A stretch of 6,899 nt of DNA from NCBI GenBank assembly GCA_011372835.1, contig DSAJ01000159.1, forward strand, positions 1 through 6,899. Reading direction: 5' to 3'. Position numbers and translations under genes: made by a program. The notes under the pieces were generated by a model. That model was not told where the DNA came from. It searched no databases and saw only the letters and a program-made list of their open reading frames with translations. Origin of the DNA: Methanomicrobia archaeon. GTDB lineage: Archaea; Methanobacteriota_B; Thermococci; Methanofastidiosales; NM3. Every line of letters begins with the position of its first letter. Position 1 is the first letter of the stretch. Below, piece by piece: positions 1-6,873 of this stretch.

Positions 1-1418
1 AGCGTCGGTATGATCTCGAGGCGGCCCATCCACATTCCAAGGATGAGTACGGCCTTACCCACCGGATCGAGAGTGACGGATGTGATGCCCACTGACAATC
101 CAACGTTGCCCTGGGCAGACGCCATCTCGAAAAACGCGTTCATGCTCCCGTTGCCAAGCCACATGAGGATGAACGAACCTGCCAGCAAAAAGAGTATATA
201 GACGAGTGAGAAGAGCAGCGCCTCCATGACATCCTTGTCCTTGAAGACCGTTTCTCCCACCTTTATCGAGACGACGGCACCGCGGGGCAGGAGCGCCCGA
301 CGGATCTGGGTGCTTAGCGTCTTGAACACGACGACGATGCGTATCAGCTTGAGCGCGCCAGCGGTCGAACCGGCGCCGCCGCCGCATATCATGAGCAGTA
401 TGATGAGCAGCTTGCTCGTCTCGGACCAGTTCGCAAGCACGTCTGTCGAGAATCCGCAGCACGTGATCGCGCTAAAGACCTGGAAGAGACCCTTGCGGGC
501 CGCCTCGAATGGATAGTAGACCTGTGACAGGTCAAGGACGAGGACCGCCAGGATGAACCCGGTAATGACAAATAGTGCCTGCACCTGCACGTCCTTGATG
601 AGTGCGCGCAGCTTGCCCTTGAAAAATGCCTTGTAGTGGATGGTGAAGTTGATGGCACCCATCGTCATGAGAAAGATAGCGACGAGCTCGACCTTGAACG
701 AGTCAAAGAACGCTATCGAACTGTCCTTTGTCGACATGCCGCCCGTGCCAAGGCCGGTAAAGCAGTGGTTGACCGCCTCGAAGAATGGCATGCCTACAAG
801 GGTGAAAAGGACGATCCCGATAATGGTATAGAGGACGTAGATCTTCCATATGACGCGAACAGTCCCAAGGAAAGTTGGTTTGATCTTCTCTGCTCGCGCC
901 TCAGAGATATAAAGGCGAGCAGCCGATACCCCTGGGCGTATCAGCACCACCATGGCGACCAGCACGACGCCGATGCCTCCCGCCCACTGCTGAAGCGATC
1001 TGAAGAATAGCAGGATGTGTGGCAGCCCCTCAACTGAGAGCGGATTGGTAAACATCGTGAGACCCGTGCCGGTCCACGCCGACATCGCCTCGAAGTATGC
1101 GTCAAAAAAGGTAAGGTCAGAAAGATAGTAGAGAGGAAACGATCCCACGAGCGCAGCTGAAAGCCATGCAAGCGACGAAATCATCATGGCGTGGCGTATC
1201 TGGAGATGAAGCTCGACAACGATGCGTGAAAGCATCCAGCCGATGAAGAAAGCTATGAGCCCTGGTATGACAAAGTACGGGATGAGGTCGGTCTCTGAAC
1301 GGTAAAAGTAGCAGAGAAGAATGGGGAGCATGGTCACGATGCCGATGCCTTGCAGAATGGACCCGAGATCCTTGAGTATCAGTTTGATGTCAAGCACTCG
1401 ATTTACCAGGGAGAACAT
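1..1418 (-). CDS. trkH: TrkH/KtrB-family potassium uptake channel subunit, 3' end cut by window edge
   Basis: This is the membrane pore subunit of a Trk/Ktr potassium uptake system; it normally works with a cytoplasmic nucleotide-binding TrkA/KtrA subunit, which is not in the window. Translating the minus strand from the ATG at 1418 gives 472 uninterrupted codons to the left edge. Hydrophobic segments alternate with four pore loops typical of the family: SAWTGTGLT (about residues 113-121), FTGLGTGGMST (220-230), ITCCGFST (318-325) and AQGNVGLSVG (435-444). A GGGAGSTAGALK stretch (346-357) and the late WMGRLEI motif (463-469) are also typical TrkH sequence. The family is usually near 480 residues and ends soon after GRLEI, so probably only the last 10-20 residues are missing. 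The start lies 17 nt after the HD gene's stop codon, with purine-rich AAGGCGAG just upstream as a possible ribosome-binding site, so cotranscription with the HD gene is likely. The family call is very secure; whether it is Trk- or Ktr-type is not resolved. Confidence 0.95.
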   Translation of the reverse strand, partial: MFSLVNRVLDIKLILKDLGSILQGIGIVTMLPILLCYFYRSETDLIPYFVIPGLIAFFIGWMLSRIVVELHLQIRHAMMISSLAWLSAALVGSFPLYYLSDLTFFDAYFEAMSAWTGTGLTMFTNPLSVEGLPHILLFFRSLQQWAGGIGVVLVAMVVLIRPGVSAARLYISEARAEKIKPTFLGTVRVIWKIYVLYTIIGIVLFTLVGMPFFEAVNHCFTGLGTGGMSTKDSSIAFFDSFKVELVAIFLMTMGAINFTIHYKAFFKGKLRALIKDVQVQALFVITGFILAVLVLDLSQVYYPFEAARKGLFQVFSAITCCGFSTDVLANWSETSKLLIILLMICGGGAGSTAGALKLIRIVVVFKTLSTQIRRALLPRGAVVSIKVGETVFKDKDVMEALLFSLVYILFLLAGSFILMWLGNGSMNAFFEMASAQGNVGLSVGITSVTLDPVGKAVLILGMWMGRLEIIPT

Positions 1419-1435
1419 AGACTCGCCTTATCCGC

Positions 1436-2749
1436 TCATTCAAGGAGCTTTTCCGCAACTTTGGAAACCTGACTTTTATACTTTCCGTTGCAAAACACCA
1501 TGGCCGCCCAATCCGTCACGCGGCGCTTGCGAAGCGCGCTTGCAAGCGGCGAGAATCGCGAGAGCGATGAGACCTTGTTGTCGTCATCGAGTATCTTGAC
1601 GTTCGTCTTTGCGATGCGAGGCTCGGACACGAGAAGCTCGGGGGCGGGGATGTCGATGAGGGCGTTGCCTTCGGGTATGTGCGCCTTGCGGCATATCTCC
1701 TCCTCGACACGCCTGCGCTCACGCTGATTGGCAAGAGCCGACAGGTCGGTGCGCTGGTCCTCATCAAGGTCCTCGAGGCCGATGATGTATGCCTTCTTGT
1801 AGAGGTTGCGGTACCTGATGCGTTCGATGATGTCCTTGCAGTAGTCAGATCCCGCTTCCATCCACTTGATGAGGTCGGCGTCGATCATCTTGGGTATCTC
1901 CTCTGAGGGCGCCTCACGAACGAACGACTCTACGGCGCGCGAGAGCATGACCTCTGCGATGCGGGCGGTCTTGTGGAAGTAAACGGAGGAATACATGAGC
2001 CCCCGTGCGACGAGCATGCCCTCGACTGCCACGACACCCTTGCGGTGTACGATGAGGTCGTTGTTATGGATCTCCATCGTCTTGAGCAGGCGGTCGAGGT
2101 CGACCGCTCCGTGCGCCACGCCGGTGTAGTACGAATCCCTCAGGAGGAAGTCGAGCTGATCGGCGTCGATGGGGCTATGGATGATCTGTGGAAGGTACCT
2201 GCGATCGTTCATGAACTGCTGGCCGTCCTCAGATGTGCGAAGGGACCACGGGTAGTCTGTGGACTGATCGCCTCCAGTCACAAGATCTGCGACCTCCTTC
2301 GGATCGAGCCCGTACCGTTCGAGGATGACAGGTATCGGGTCGGCATCGCAGGTGTCGTGTGCTGTTGGTCCGACGATGTCGTAATCGCCCGTGATGATAT
2401 CTTTTGTGATCTGCATGTGGTCGATGCCAAGCATATCATGGAAAATGTATTCGAGCGTGTGTGAGAATGGGCCGTGGCCGATATCATGGAGAAATCCTGC
2501 GGCCTTGACGAACGTATCCTCCTGCTCGGTGATCTTGAGCTCGTGCGCGATCCTGCTTGCGATGTGGGCCACGCCAAGAGAATGCTCGAATCGTGTATGG
2601 TGGGCACCAGGGAAGACGAGATAGACGAGACCGAGCTGTTTGATGCCATGCAATCTGTTGAGCTCTGGCGTCTTTGCGAGATCGAGCATGATCTCGTCCA
2701 ACTTTATGCTCCCATGGACGACGTCATGGATTATCTTGTAATTCCCCAT
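1436..2749 (-). CDS. HD-domain phosphohydrolase, SAMHD1/dGTPase-like (COG1078 type)
   Basis: A soluble metal-dependent phosphohydrolase of the HD superfamily. Characterised relatives (human SAMHD1, some bacterial COG1078 proteins) hydrolyse dNTPs to deoxynucleoside plus triphosphate; the substrate here is inferred. Counting from the ATG at 2749 (437 residues), the N-terminus IIHDVVHGSIKLD is the family opening. The metal ligands of the H...HD...D site are visible: H56 in RFEHSLGV, H88-D89 in LHDIGHGPFSH and D197 in SPIDADQLDFLLRD. The C-terminal third is charged and less recognisable. An in-frame ATG at 2767 would add six residues (METRDT). I prefer 2749 because a TATA-like box at 2781-2789 predicts transcription starting near 2758, after the upstream ATG, and because GTGAT, matching the 16S anti-Shine-Dalgarno end, lies just before 2749. 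The gene shares a divergent promoter region with the secreted-protein gene and is followed by trkH. The family is sure; the exact substrate is not. Confidence 0.92.
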   Translation of the reverse strand: MGNYKIIHDVVHGSIKLDEIMLDLAKTPELNRLHGIKQLGLVYLVFPGAHHTRFEHSLGVAHIASRIAHELKITEQEDTFVKAAGFLHDIGHGPFSHTLEYIFHDMLGIDHMQITKDIITGDYDIVGPTAHDTCDADPIPVILERYGLDPKEVADLVTGGDQSTDYPWSLRTSEDGQQFMNDRRYLPQIIHSPIDADQLDFLLRDSYYTGVAHGAVDLDRLLKTMEIHNNDLIVHRKGVVAVEGMLVARGLMYSSVYFHKTARIAEVMLSRAVESFVREAPSEEIPKMIDADLIKWMEAGSDYCKDIIERIRYRNLYKKAYIIGLEDLDEDQRTDLSALANQRERRRVEEEICRKAHIPEGNALIDIPAPELLVSEPRIAKTNVKILDDDNKVSSLSRFSPLASALRKRRVTDWAAMVFCNGKYKSQVSKVAEKLLE

Positions 2750-2752
2750 GGT

Positions 2753-2757
2753 ATCAC
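2753..2757 (-). promoter_or_regulatory. Candidate ribosome-binding site deciding the HD gene start
   Basis: The minus strand reads GTGAT followed by three bases and then the ATG at 2749. GTGAT is part of the sequence complementary to the 3' end of archaeal 16S rRNA. It favours the ATG at 2749 over the in-frame ATG at 2767. The spacing is a little short, and the predicted transcript start near 2758 leaves almost no leader, so the message may instead be read as nearly leaderless. Confidence 0.4.
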
Positions 2758-2780
2758 GTGTTTCCATTTAATGGGAGAAT

Positions 2781-2789
2781 TATTTAAAT
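2781..2789. promoter_or_regulatory. Palindromic TATA-like element in the divergent spacer
   Basis: The spacer between the two divergent starts (2750-2862) is AT-rich. It contains TATTTAAAT, whose last eight bases ATTTAAAT are a perfect palindrome and resemble an archaeal TATA box in both directions. Reading left, a transcript would start about 26 nt away near 2758, right before the preferred HD start at 2749. Reading right, it would start near 2811, giving the secreted-protein gene a leader of about 50 nt. A second AT-rich run at 2825-2845 could be a separate rightward promoter giving a very short leader. This is inference from position and composition. Confidence 0.45.
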
Positions 2790-2862
2790 GTATAGGGCTT
2801 TTTTGCAATCCTACGGAATAGATACGTATTATTCTAGTTATTCTTTGCTGCACAACGCGTTC

Positions 2863-3672
2863 ATGATGAATACCAAAGGAAGGATATTGATTGTGGCAGC
2901 ATTGCTGATACTGCTCGCATTTCCTGTCACCGCACGTGACCTTCGCACCTCGCGGGGGCCCCTTGTCAACCCGCGCATGGAGCTTACGGTACTCGAGGAC
3001 AGGACGGTCATCGAGGAAGATGGGGAGTATATCGTGAAGACGACGCTGAGCGGTCCGTCGATACGTCAACGCTTCGGCGTCGATGCGCTGCATCATACAG
3101 CACGAAGCACGACACGGCCACCCGAACGCGACCGCGTCTCGGTCAGGGAGATCGAGATCATCGACCCCCGCTACGGCATCCCATGCTCAAGCAAGTACCC
3201 CCGGTGGACCTACGAGGCGTACGGGGCCCCGCTGTTGCGATTTACCGTATTTGTCAGGGCAGACCCCATCAATCTCGTCTTCAACACGGGGAGCGAATGG
3301 CCGGTCTCACGAAAGCTTGGGCGCGATGGGTGGGAACGCTGCCCCACATGGCGCATCTACGAGGCAAACATCAACTTCGTCCCTTATCGAGGACGCATGT
3401 ACGCTCAGGACGCGAACTACTTCAAGGACCGTTGGGGCGGTGAGCGATACCACCTGAGGACATGGGACCTAGGGTCATTCATCGTCGGCCAGGCGCATGT
3501 CGATACCCCTATTCCGCACAAGGCGTGCAAGTACGAAAACGCAGAGGCCCAGGTGGCGTCAGCGTTCTGGTACCGTGGCGTGCGGCGCAACGCGCTCTGG
3601 CTCGCCAACACGTGCCGAGACTGCCTTGGATACTGGTGCAACGGTTGGGCGACCAACATAAGGTATTTATAA
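2863..3672 (+). CDS. Orphan secreted protein, Trp-rich with six cysteines
   Basis: I do not recognise this family. From the ATG at 2863 the product is 269 residues. The start fits a Sec signal peptide: positive K5 and R7, a hydrophobic run ILIVAALLILLAFPV (8-22) and a likely cleavage after VTA (22-24). The mature part has no further membrane segment, so it is probably released or cell-surface associated. It contains ten tryptophans and six cysteines (108, 160, 222, 251, 254, 259), enough for three disulfides; the last three cluster near the C-terminus in CRDCLGYWCNGW. Arg is abundant. The ATG at 2788 would add 25 residues, but it lies inside the TATA-like box and would bury the signal peptide, so I reject it; the ATG at 2866 is an equally good alternative to 2863. 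Codon use and GC look like the neighbouring genes. The following tmk gene has its own promoter overlapping this gene's end. Being a real gene is well supported; its function is unknown. Confidence 0.82.
   Translation: MMNTKGRILIVAALLILLAFPVTARDLRTSRGPLVNPRMELTVLEDRTVIEEDGEYIVKTTLSGPSIRQRFGVDALHHTARSTTRPPERDRVSVREIEIIDPRYGIPCSSKYPRWTYEAYGAPLLRFTVFVRADPINLVFNTGSEWPVSRKLGRDGWERCPTWRIYEANINFVPYRGRMYAQDANYFKDRWGGERYHLRTWDLGSFIVGQAHVDTPIPHKACKYENAEAQVASAFWYRGVRRNALWLANTCRDCLGYWCNGWATNIRYL
3664..3672 (+). promoter_or_regulatory. TATA-like box of tmk, overlapping the preceding stop codon
   Basis: The bases TATTTATAA encode the last residues and TAA stop of the secreted-protein gene and also make a good archaeal TATA-box match. 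Transcription about 26 nt downstream would start near 3694, just before the tmk start codon at 3703 and at the GGTGA site. This suggests tmk can be transcribed on its own, though read-through from the upstream gene is also possible. Confidence 0.5.
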
Positions 3673-3693
3673 CGCGCCTGTGTCGAAAGATAC

Positions 3694-3698
3694 GGTGA
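3694..3698 (+). promoter_or_regulatory. GGTGA ribosome-binding site of tmk
   Basis: GGTGA sits four bases before the ATG at 3703 and matches the complement of the archaeal 16S rRNA 3' end. It fixes the tmk start and is the clearest ribosome-binding site in the window. If transcription starts near 3694 as the TATA-like box predicts, this site would lie at the very 5' end of the message. Confidence 0.6.
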
Positions 3699-3702
3699 AG
3701 AG

Positions 3703-4326
3703 ATGGCGTTCCCATGCAACACGTACGACGGAAAGCTCATCGTGATCGAAGGGATCGACGGAGCGGGGCTCAGCACGCAGACCGCGGCCGTCAAGGAAGC
3801 GCTCGAACATGAAGGGTACAGGGTTTGCAAGACGAAGGAGCCTACCGATGGGCCCGCTGGCGCGGTCATACGCCTGGCGCTCACCCATAGGATATCGCTT
3901 ACCGCCCACAGCTTCGCACTCCTTTTTGCGGCCGACCGCATGGACCACCTTCACAACGAGATCGTGCCTGAGCTCGAGAAGGGAACGACCGTCATCTGCG
4001 ACAGATACTTCTTTTCAAACATGGCGTATCAGGGAACGGAGCTTGACCGGGCCTGGATCAAGGAGCTCAACCGGGATTGCCTGCTCCCTGATGCGACGTT
4101 CTTCCTCGATGTGGACCCCTTCGTGAGCGAGGACCGCAGGAGCGTGCGGCACAGGACGGAGTACTTCGAGAAGCGAGAGACACTGGCGCGCATACGCAAA
4201 GAATTCATCGACGTGTTCGAGGAGTTCGAAACGCGCCACGGCGCACGTATACGCACCATCCGCGGCGATAAGGCGATAATGGACGTGACGCGCGAGATCG
4301 TCAAGGATGTCACGCAGTTGCTCTAG
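3703..4326 (+). CDS. tmk: Thymidylate kinase (dTMP kinase) with Leu in place of the Walker A Lys
   Basis: dTMP kinase phosphorylates dTMP to dTDP with ATP in the cytoplasm, on the route to dTTP. The 207-residue length is normal for the family. Visible motifs: EGIDGAGLSTQ (16-26, P-loop), KEPTDGPAG (45-53), LLFAADRMDH (73-82), the DRY motif D100-R101-Y102 followed by SNMAYQG (105-111), FLDVDP (134-139), and a lid region with several arginines and TEYFE (145-156). The conserved Walker A Lys is Leu23, encoded CTC; a change from a Lys codon needs at least two substitutions, so a single sequencing error cannot explain it. All other motifs are intact, which argues against a decayed gene. It may be an active subfamily variant using lid arginines, or an altered-function NMP kinase. 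The start at 3703 is set by GGTGA upstream. The gene converges on ABCE1 with only 6 nt between stop codons. Confidence 0.93.
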   Translation: MAFPCNTYDGKLIVIEGIDGAGLSTQTAAVKEALEHEGYRVCKTKEPTDGPAGAVIRLALTHRISLTAHSFALLFAADRMDHLHNEIVPELEKGTTVICDRYFFSNMAYQGTELDRAWIKELNRDCLLPDATFFLDVDPFVSEDRRSVRHRTEYFEKRETLARIRKEFIDVFEEFETRHGARIRTIRGDKAIMDVTREIVKDVTQLL

Positions 4327-4332
4327 GTCCGC

Positions 4333-6162
4333 TCACTTGAACTGAGAGTAGTAATACTCTCCCATGTCCTTTTGCTTCCTATCAAGCTGGCTGTCGCGCT
4401 TGTTCGCGCGAGGCCTGCCGTTCTCCGAGTCCCGTCTGAACGTGATGTCGATACGGGAGAGGAAGTCGTTCATGCCCTTGCGCATCATCACGGGCGACGA
4501 AGCACTGCCATCGACGCTCGGCGTGCCGGAGAATACGATGGTGCGGTCCGAGATGTAATCTGTCGTGACGAGGTCGTGTTCGACGACGATGGCGGTCGAT
4601 TCCTCGTTTTCCATGCGTCGCCTGATCGTCTTTGCCATGGCGAGGCGCTGCTCCACGTCGAGATAGGCAGACGGCTCGTCGAGCAGGTAGAGGTCCGCCT
4701 TCTTCGATAGGCACGCGGCGATAGCCGTTCGCTGGAGCTCGCCGCCAGAGAGCTCATCGACGCGATTGTCTAGCAGCATGGTGAGTTGGAGTGGCGAGAG
4801 GATCTCGGTCTTGTACCAGCTCTCATAGAGCGTGCTCTTGGCCACGGCAAAGAGCAGCTCCCTTACGGTGCCGTCAAAGTCGCGCTTGATGTACTGCGGC
4901 TTGTATGATACCTCGAGCTCTCTGGAAAGGTCCCCAGACGTGAGTTCCTCGACGCCTGCGATCATCTTGATGAAGGTCGATTTGCCGGTGGCGTTTGGAC
5001 CCACGATCGAGACGACCTCTCCCTTGTAGACCTCGCCAGGAGAGACGGAGAGCGAAAAGGTCGGAAAGTCCTTGGTAAGCTCCGGGTATGCGAAGAGAAC
5101 GTCCTCGGACGACCACTCCTTCGGAGACTTGTAGGTGAACTTGATCTCCTCGTTCCTGAATCTGACGTTTTCATCCTTCAAGAATCCCTGGAGATAGGTG
5201 TTGATGCCAACGCGGACGCCCATCGGCGAGGAGACGATACCGTAGACGGCAGGGCGCCCGTAGATGAGATGGACATGGTCGCTGAGATAGTCGAGCACGG
5301 CAAGATCGTGTTCGATGACGATGACCGTCTTGTCCTTTGAAAGGCGTCGTATGACGCGGGCGACGTTGAGGCGCTGGTAGATGTCAAGGTACGACGAGGG
5401 CTCGTCGAAGTAGTAGACGTCTGCATCGCGCACGATAGCGGCCATGATGGCCAGACGCTGAAGCTCGCCGCCCGAGAGGTCCTCGAGCGTGCGTTCGCGC
5501 ACCTCTTCCATGCCGAACTCATCGAAGAGGCCGTCTGCCATGTTGCGTTCGTCGACCTTGTTGATGACCTCCTCGACGGTGCCCGAGACGACCTTCGGGA
5601 TCTTGTCGACGTATTGCGGCTTGGAGACGACCTTGAGCTCGCCTTCCTGAAGCTTCTCGAAGTAGGGTTGGAGCTCTGAGCCGCGGAAGTAACGTGCGAT
5701 GATGTCGTACTGGCGCGCGCGCTCCTCCTGTGATATCGTGTGTTGCGAGAACGTGCCGAGCAACGAGGAGAACTCGTCGTAGTTGCCGAGATTGGGAACG
5801 ATCTCGCCAGAAAGGATCTTGATTGCCGTGGTCTTTCCCACGCCGTTTGGGCCTATGATCCCCAACACGGAGTTCTCCTTCGGGATGGGAAGACGGTAGA
5901 GGCGAAACGAGTTTGGTCCAAACTGGTGGACCGGTTCCTCGAGCTCCTCGGGAAGATTGATGATGTGGATAGCGCCAAATGGGCACTTGTGAATGCAGAT
6001 GCCGCACCCCGAACAGAGTGTCTCGGAGATGATGGGTTTCTTGTTATCGTCACTGATGACGACCGTCTCCTCGCCCATCCTCACACCCGGGCAGAACGTC
6101 TTGCACTCATACGAGCATTTCTTCGGTTTGCACTTATCGTACTCAACTACAGCGATTCGCAT
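4333..6162 (-). CDS. abce1: ABCE1/Rli1 ribosome-recycling ATPase
   Basis: ABCE1 splits ribosomes into subunits after termination or rescue, working with aRF1 or Pelota; it is cytoplasmic and needs two [4Fe-4S] clusters. Counting from the ATG at 6162 (609 residues), the Fe-S domain has C11, C16, C20, C24 and C50, C53, C56, C60, all eight ligands. The first nucleotide-binding domain has Walker A GPNGVGKT (104-111), signature LSGGE (229-233), Walker B D253-E254 and switch His285. The second has GPNATGKS (388-395), LSGGE (471-475), D495-E496 and His529. The C-terminal ITFRRDSENGRPRANK (573-588) and GEYYY are typical endings. Relative to remembered Pyrococcus and human sequences there is an extra stretch of about 18-20 residues around 130-152. 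An in-frame TTG at 6171 would add three residues; I prefer the ATG because the TATA-like box upstream predicts a start near 6169. All catalytic residues are present, so the protein should be functional. Confidence 0.98.
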   Translation of the reverse strand: MRIAVVEYDKCKPKKCSYECKTFCPGVRMGEETVVISDDNKKPIISETLCSGCGICIHKCPFGAIHIINLPEELEEPVHQFGPNSFRLYRLPIPKENSVLGIIGPNGVGKTTAIKILSGEIVPNLGNYDEFSSLLGTFSQHTISQEERARQYDIIARYFRGSELQPYFEKLQEGELKVVSKPQYVDKIPKVVSGTVEEVINKVDERNMADGLFDEFGMEEVRERTLEDLSGGELQRLAIMAAIVRDADVYYFDEPSSYLDIYQRLNVARVIRRLSKDKTVIVIEHDLAVLDYLSDHVHLIYGRPAVYGIVSSPMGVRVGINTYLQGFLKDENVRFRNEEIKFTYKSPKEWSSEDVLFAYPELTKDFPTFSLSVSPGEVYKGEVVSIVGPNATGKSTFIKMIAGVEELTSGDLSRELEVSYKPQYIKRDFDGTVRELLFAVAKSTLYESWYKTEILSPLQLTMLLDNRVDELSGGELQRTAIAACLSKKADLYLLDEPSAYLDVEQRLAMAKTIRRRMENEESTAIVVEHDLVTTDYISDRTIVFSGTPSVDGSASSPVMMRKGMNDFLSRIDITFRRDSENGRPRANKRDSQLDRKQKDMGEYYYSQFK

Positions 6163-6190
6163 GGTAATCAATAGAAAAGAAAAGAAAGGG

Positions 6191-6200
6191 TATTAAAAAA
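6191..6200 (-). promoter_or_regulatory. TATA-like promoter box of ABCE1, also a T-tract after the upstream gene
   Basis: On the minus strand this reads TTTTTTAATA. It lies about 26 nt before position 6169, so transcription would begin a few bases upstream of the ABCE1 ATG at 6162, giving a nearly leaderless message. The same run of T residues begins two bases after the stop codon of the upstream coiled-coil gene, where an oligo-T archaeal terminator would be expected, and a second T-rich stretch follows at 6171-6187. One short element may therefore both end one transcript and start the next. Both roles are inferred from position. Confidence 0.45.
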
Positions 6201-6201
6201 G

Positions 6202-6873
6202 TTACACCCATTTCCACGATACAATCTCTACTTTCTGTCGCTCATCGTCAACGGTGAAGTCTGTGGTCACGCGAATGGTGAGTCGTATCTTCTGCCAGGG
6301 ACCGTCGTAGTCACAGCATATAGGGTCGCATATGCCACAGGGGTCGCATGGATGGTACGAGCATACGTTGCAGTCGCTGCATCCGACACACAGGTAGAGG
6401 TAGTACTCTCGTACTGCGATATCGGTCTCACTGTCGGGCGCAAGGGATACGTAGTTCGATGGCGATGTCCAGAAGTTGCCGATGTATGGTGTCAGGCCAC
6501 ACAGCTCTTCATGGTCGGCAAGGCATGCTGCAAGTTGGTTCTCCAGTTCGGTGTTGCGTTCCTCGTATGAGTCGATCAGCGTCTCGAGATATGTGACACG
6601 AAGCGTCTTCGTGTGAAGGTCCGACTCTGCTTCCTCGAGGTCCGACGTCAATGCTTCCACTTGCGACTCAAGCGACGTTAACTCCTCGTCCTTGTCGGTC
6701 GAAGAGGCGCGCAGGTCCTCCAGCTGAGAGGAGAGGCTCGTGATCTGAGCATTGAGGGAATCGACCTGATTCTGCAGGCTCTGCTTCTCGGACATTGCGA
6801 CAGAATACGATGATGAGAGCTCGTTGTAGGTTGCAAGAAGCTCCTTGTAATTATCATCACAGTCTTCGTTCAT
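6202..6873 (-). CDS. Unrecognised coiled-coil protein with a nine-cysteine cluster; N-terminus uncertain
   Basis: I do not recognise this family. From the ATG at 6873 it is 223 residues. Residues about 8-120 form a long coiled coil rich in Leu, Ser, Glu and Gln, with a clean heptad run at 33, 37, 40, 44, 47, 51 and 54. After a short linker with aromatic residues comes a cysteine cluster: 162, 165, 168, 171, 176, 179, 182, 186 and 187, mostly in C-x2-C steps, suited to binding zinc or an Fe-S cluster. C176-x2-C179-x2-C182-x3-C186 has ferredoxin-like spacing but no Pro after the last Cys. The C-terminal 33 residues look like beta strands (IRLTIRVTTDF, KVEIVSW). The ATG has GAGG upstream as a possible ribosome-binding site, but the frame stays open to the right edge with no stop, so an upstream start, perhaps adding a membrane or signal segment, cannot be excluded. 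ABCE1 follows 39 nt downstream in the same direction. Biased composition means similarity searches should mask the coiled coil. Confidence 0.8.
   Translation of the reverse strand: MNEDCDDNYKELLATYNELSSSYSVAMSEKQSLQNQVDSLNAQITSLSSQLEDLRASSTDKDEELTSLESQVEALTSDLEEAESDLHTKTLRVTYLETLIDSYEERNTELENQLAACLADHEELCGLTPYIGNFWTSPSNYVSLAPDSETDIAVREYYLYLCVGCSDCNVCSYHPCDPCGICDPICCDYDGPWQKIRLTIRVTTDFTVDDERQKVEIVSWKWV

Noticed and set aside
636..1010. Plus-strand open frame of 124 codons inside trkH
   Set aside because: It is antisense to a continuous TrkH reading frame carrying all four pore-loop motifs.
1973..2464. Plus-strand open frame of 163 codons
   Set aside because: It lies wholly antisense to the HD phosphohydrolase gene, whose motifs are unmistakable; the product shows no family features.
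3417..3941. Minus-strand open frame of 174 codons spanning the secreted-protein gene end and tmk start
   Set aside because: It is antisense to two supported genes, crosses their promoter junction, and its translation has no recognisable domain.
4327..4360. Possible hairpin CTCACTTGAACTGAG as a bidirectional terminator between tmk and ABCE1
   Set aside because: The stem is only about four pairs before a mismatch, it lies inside the ABCE1 coding end, and there is no following T-tract.
5519..6007. Minus-strand open frame of 162 codons inside ABCE1
   Set aside because: It is a shifted-frame shadow of ABCE1, with Arg/Gly/His-rich composition typical of out-of-frame reading of a GC-rich gene.
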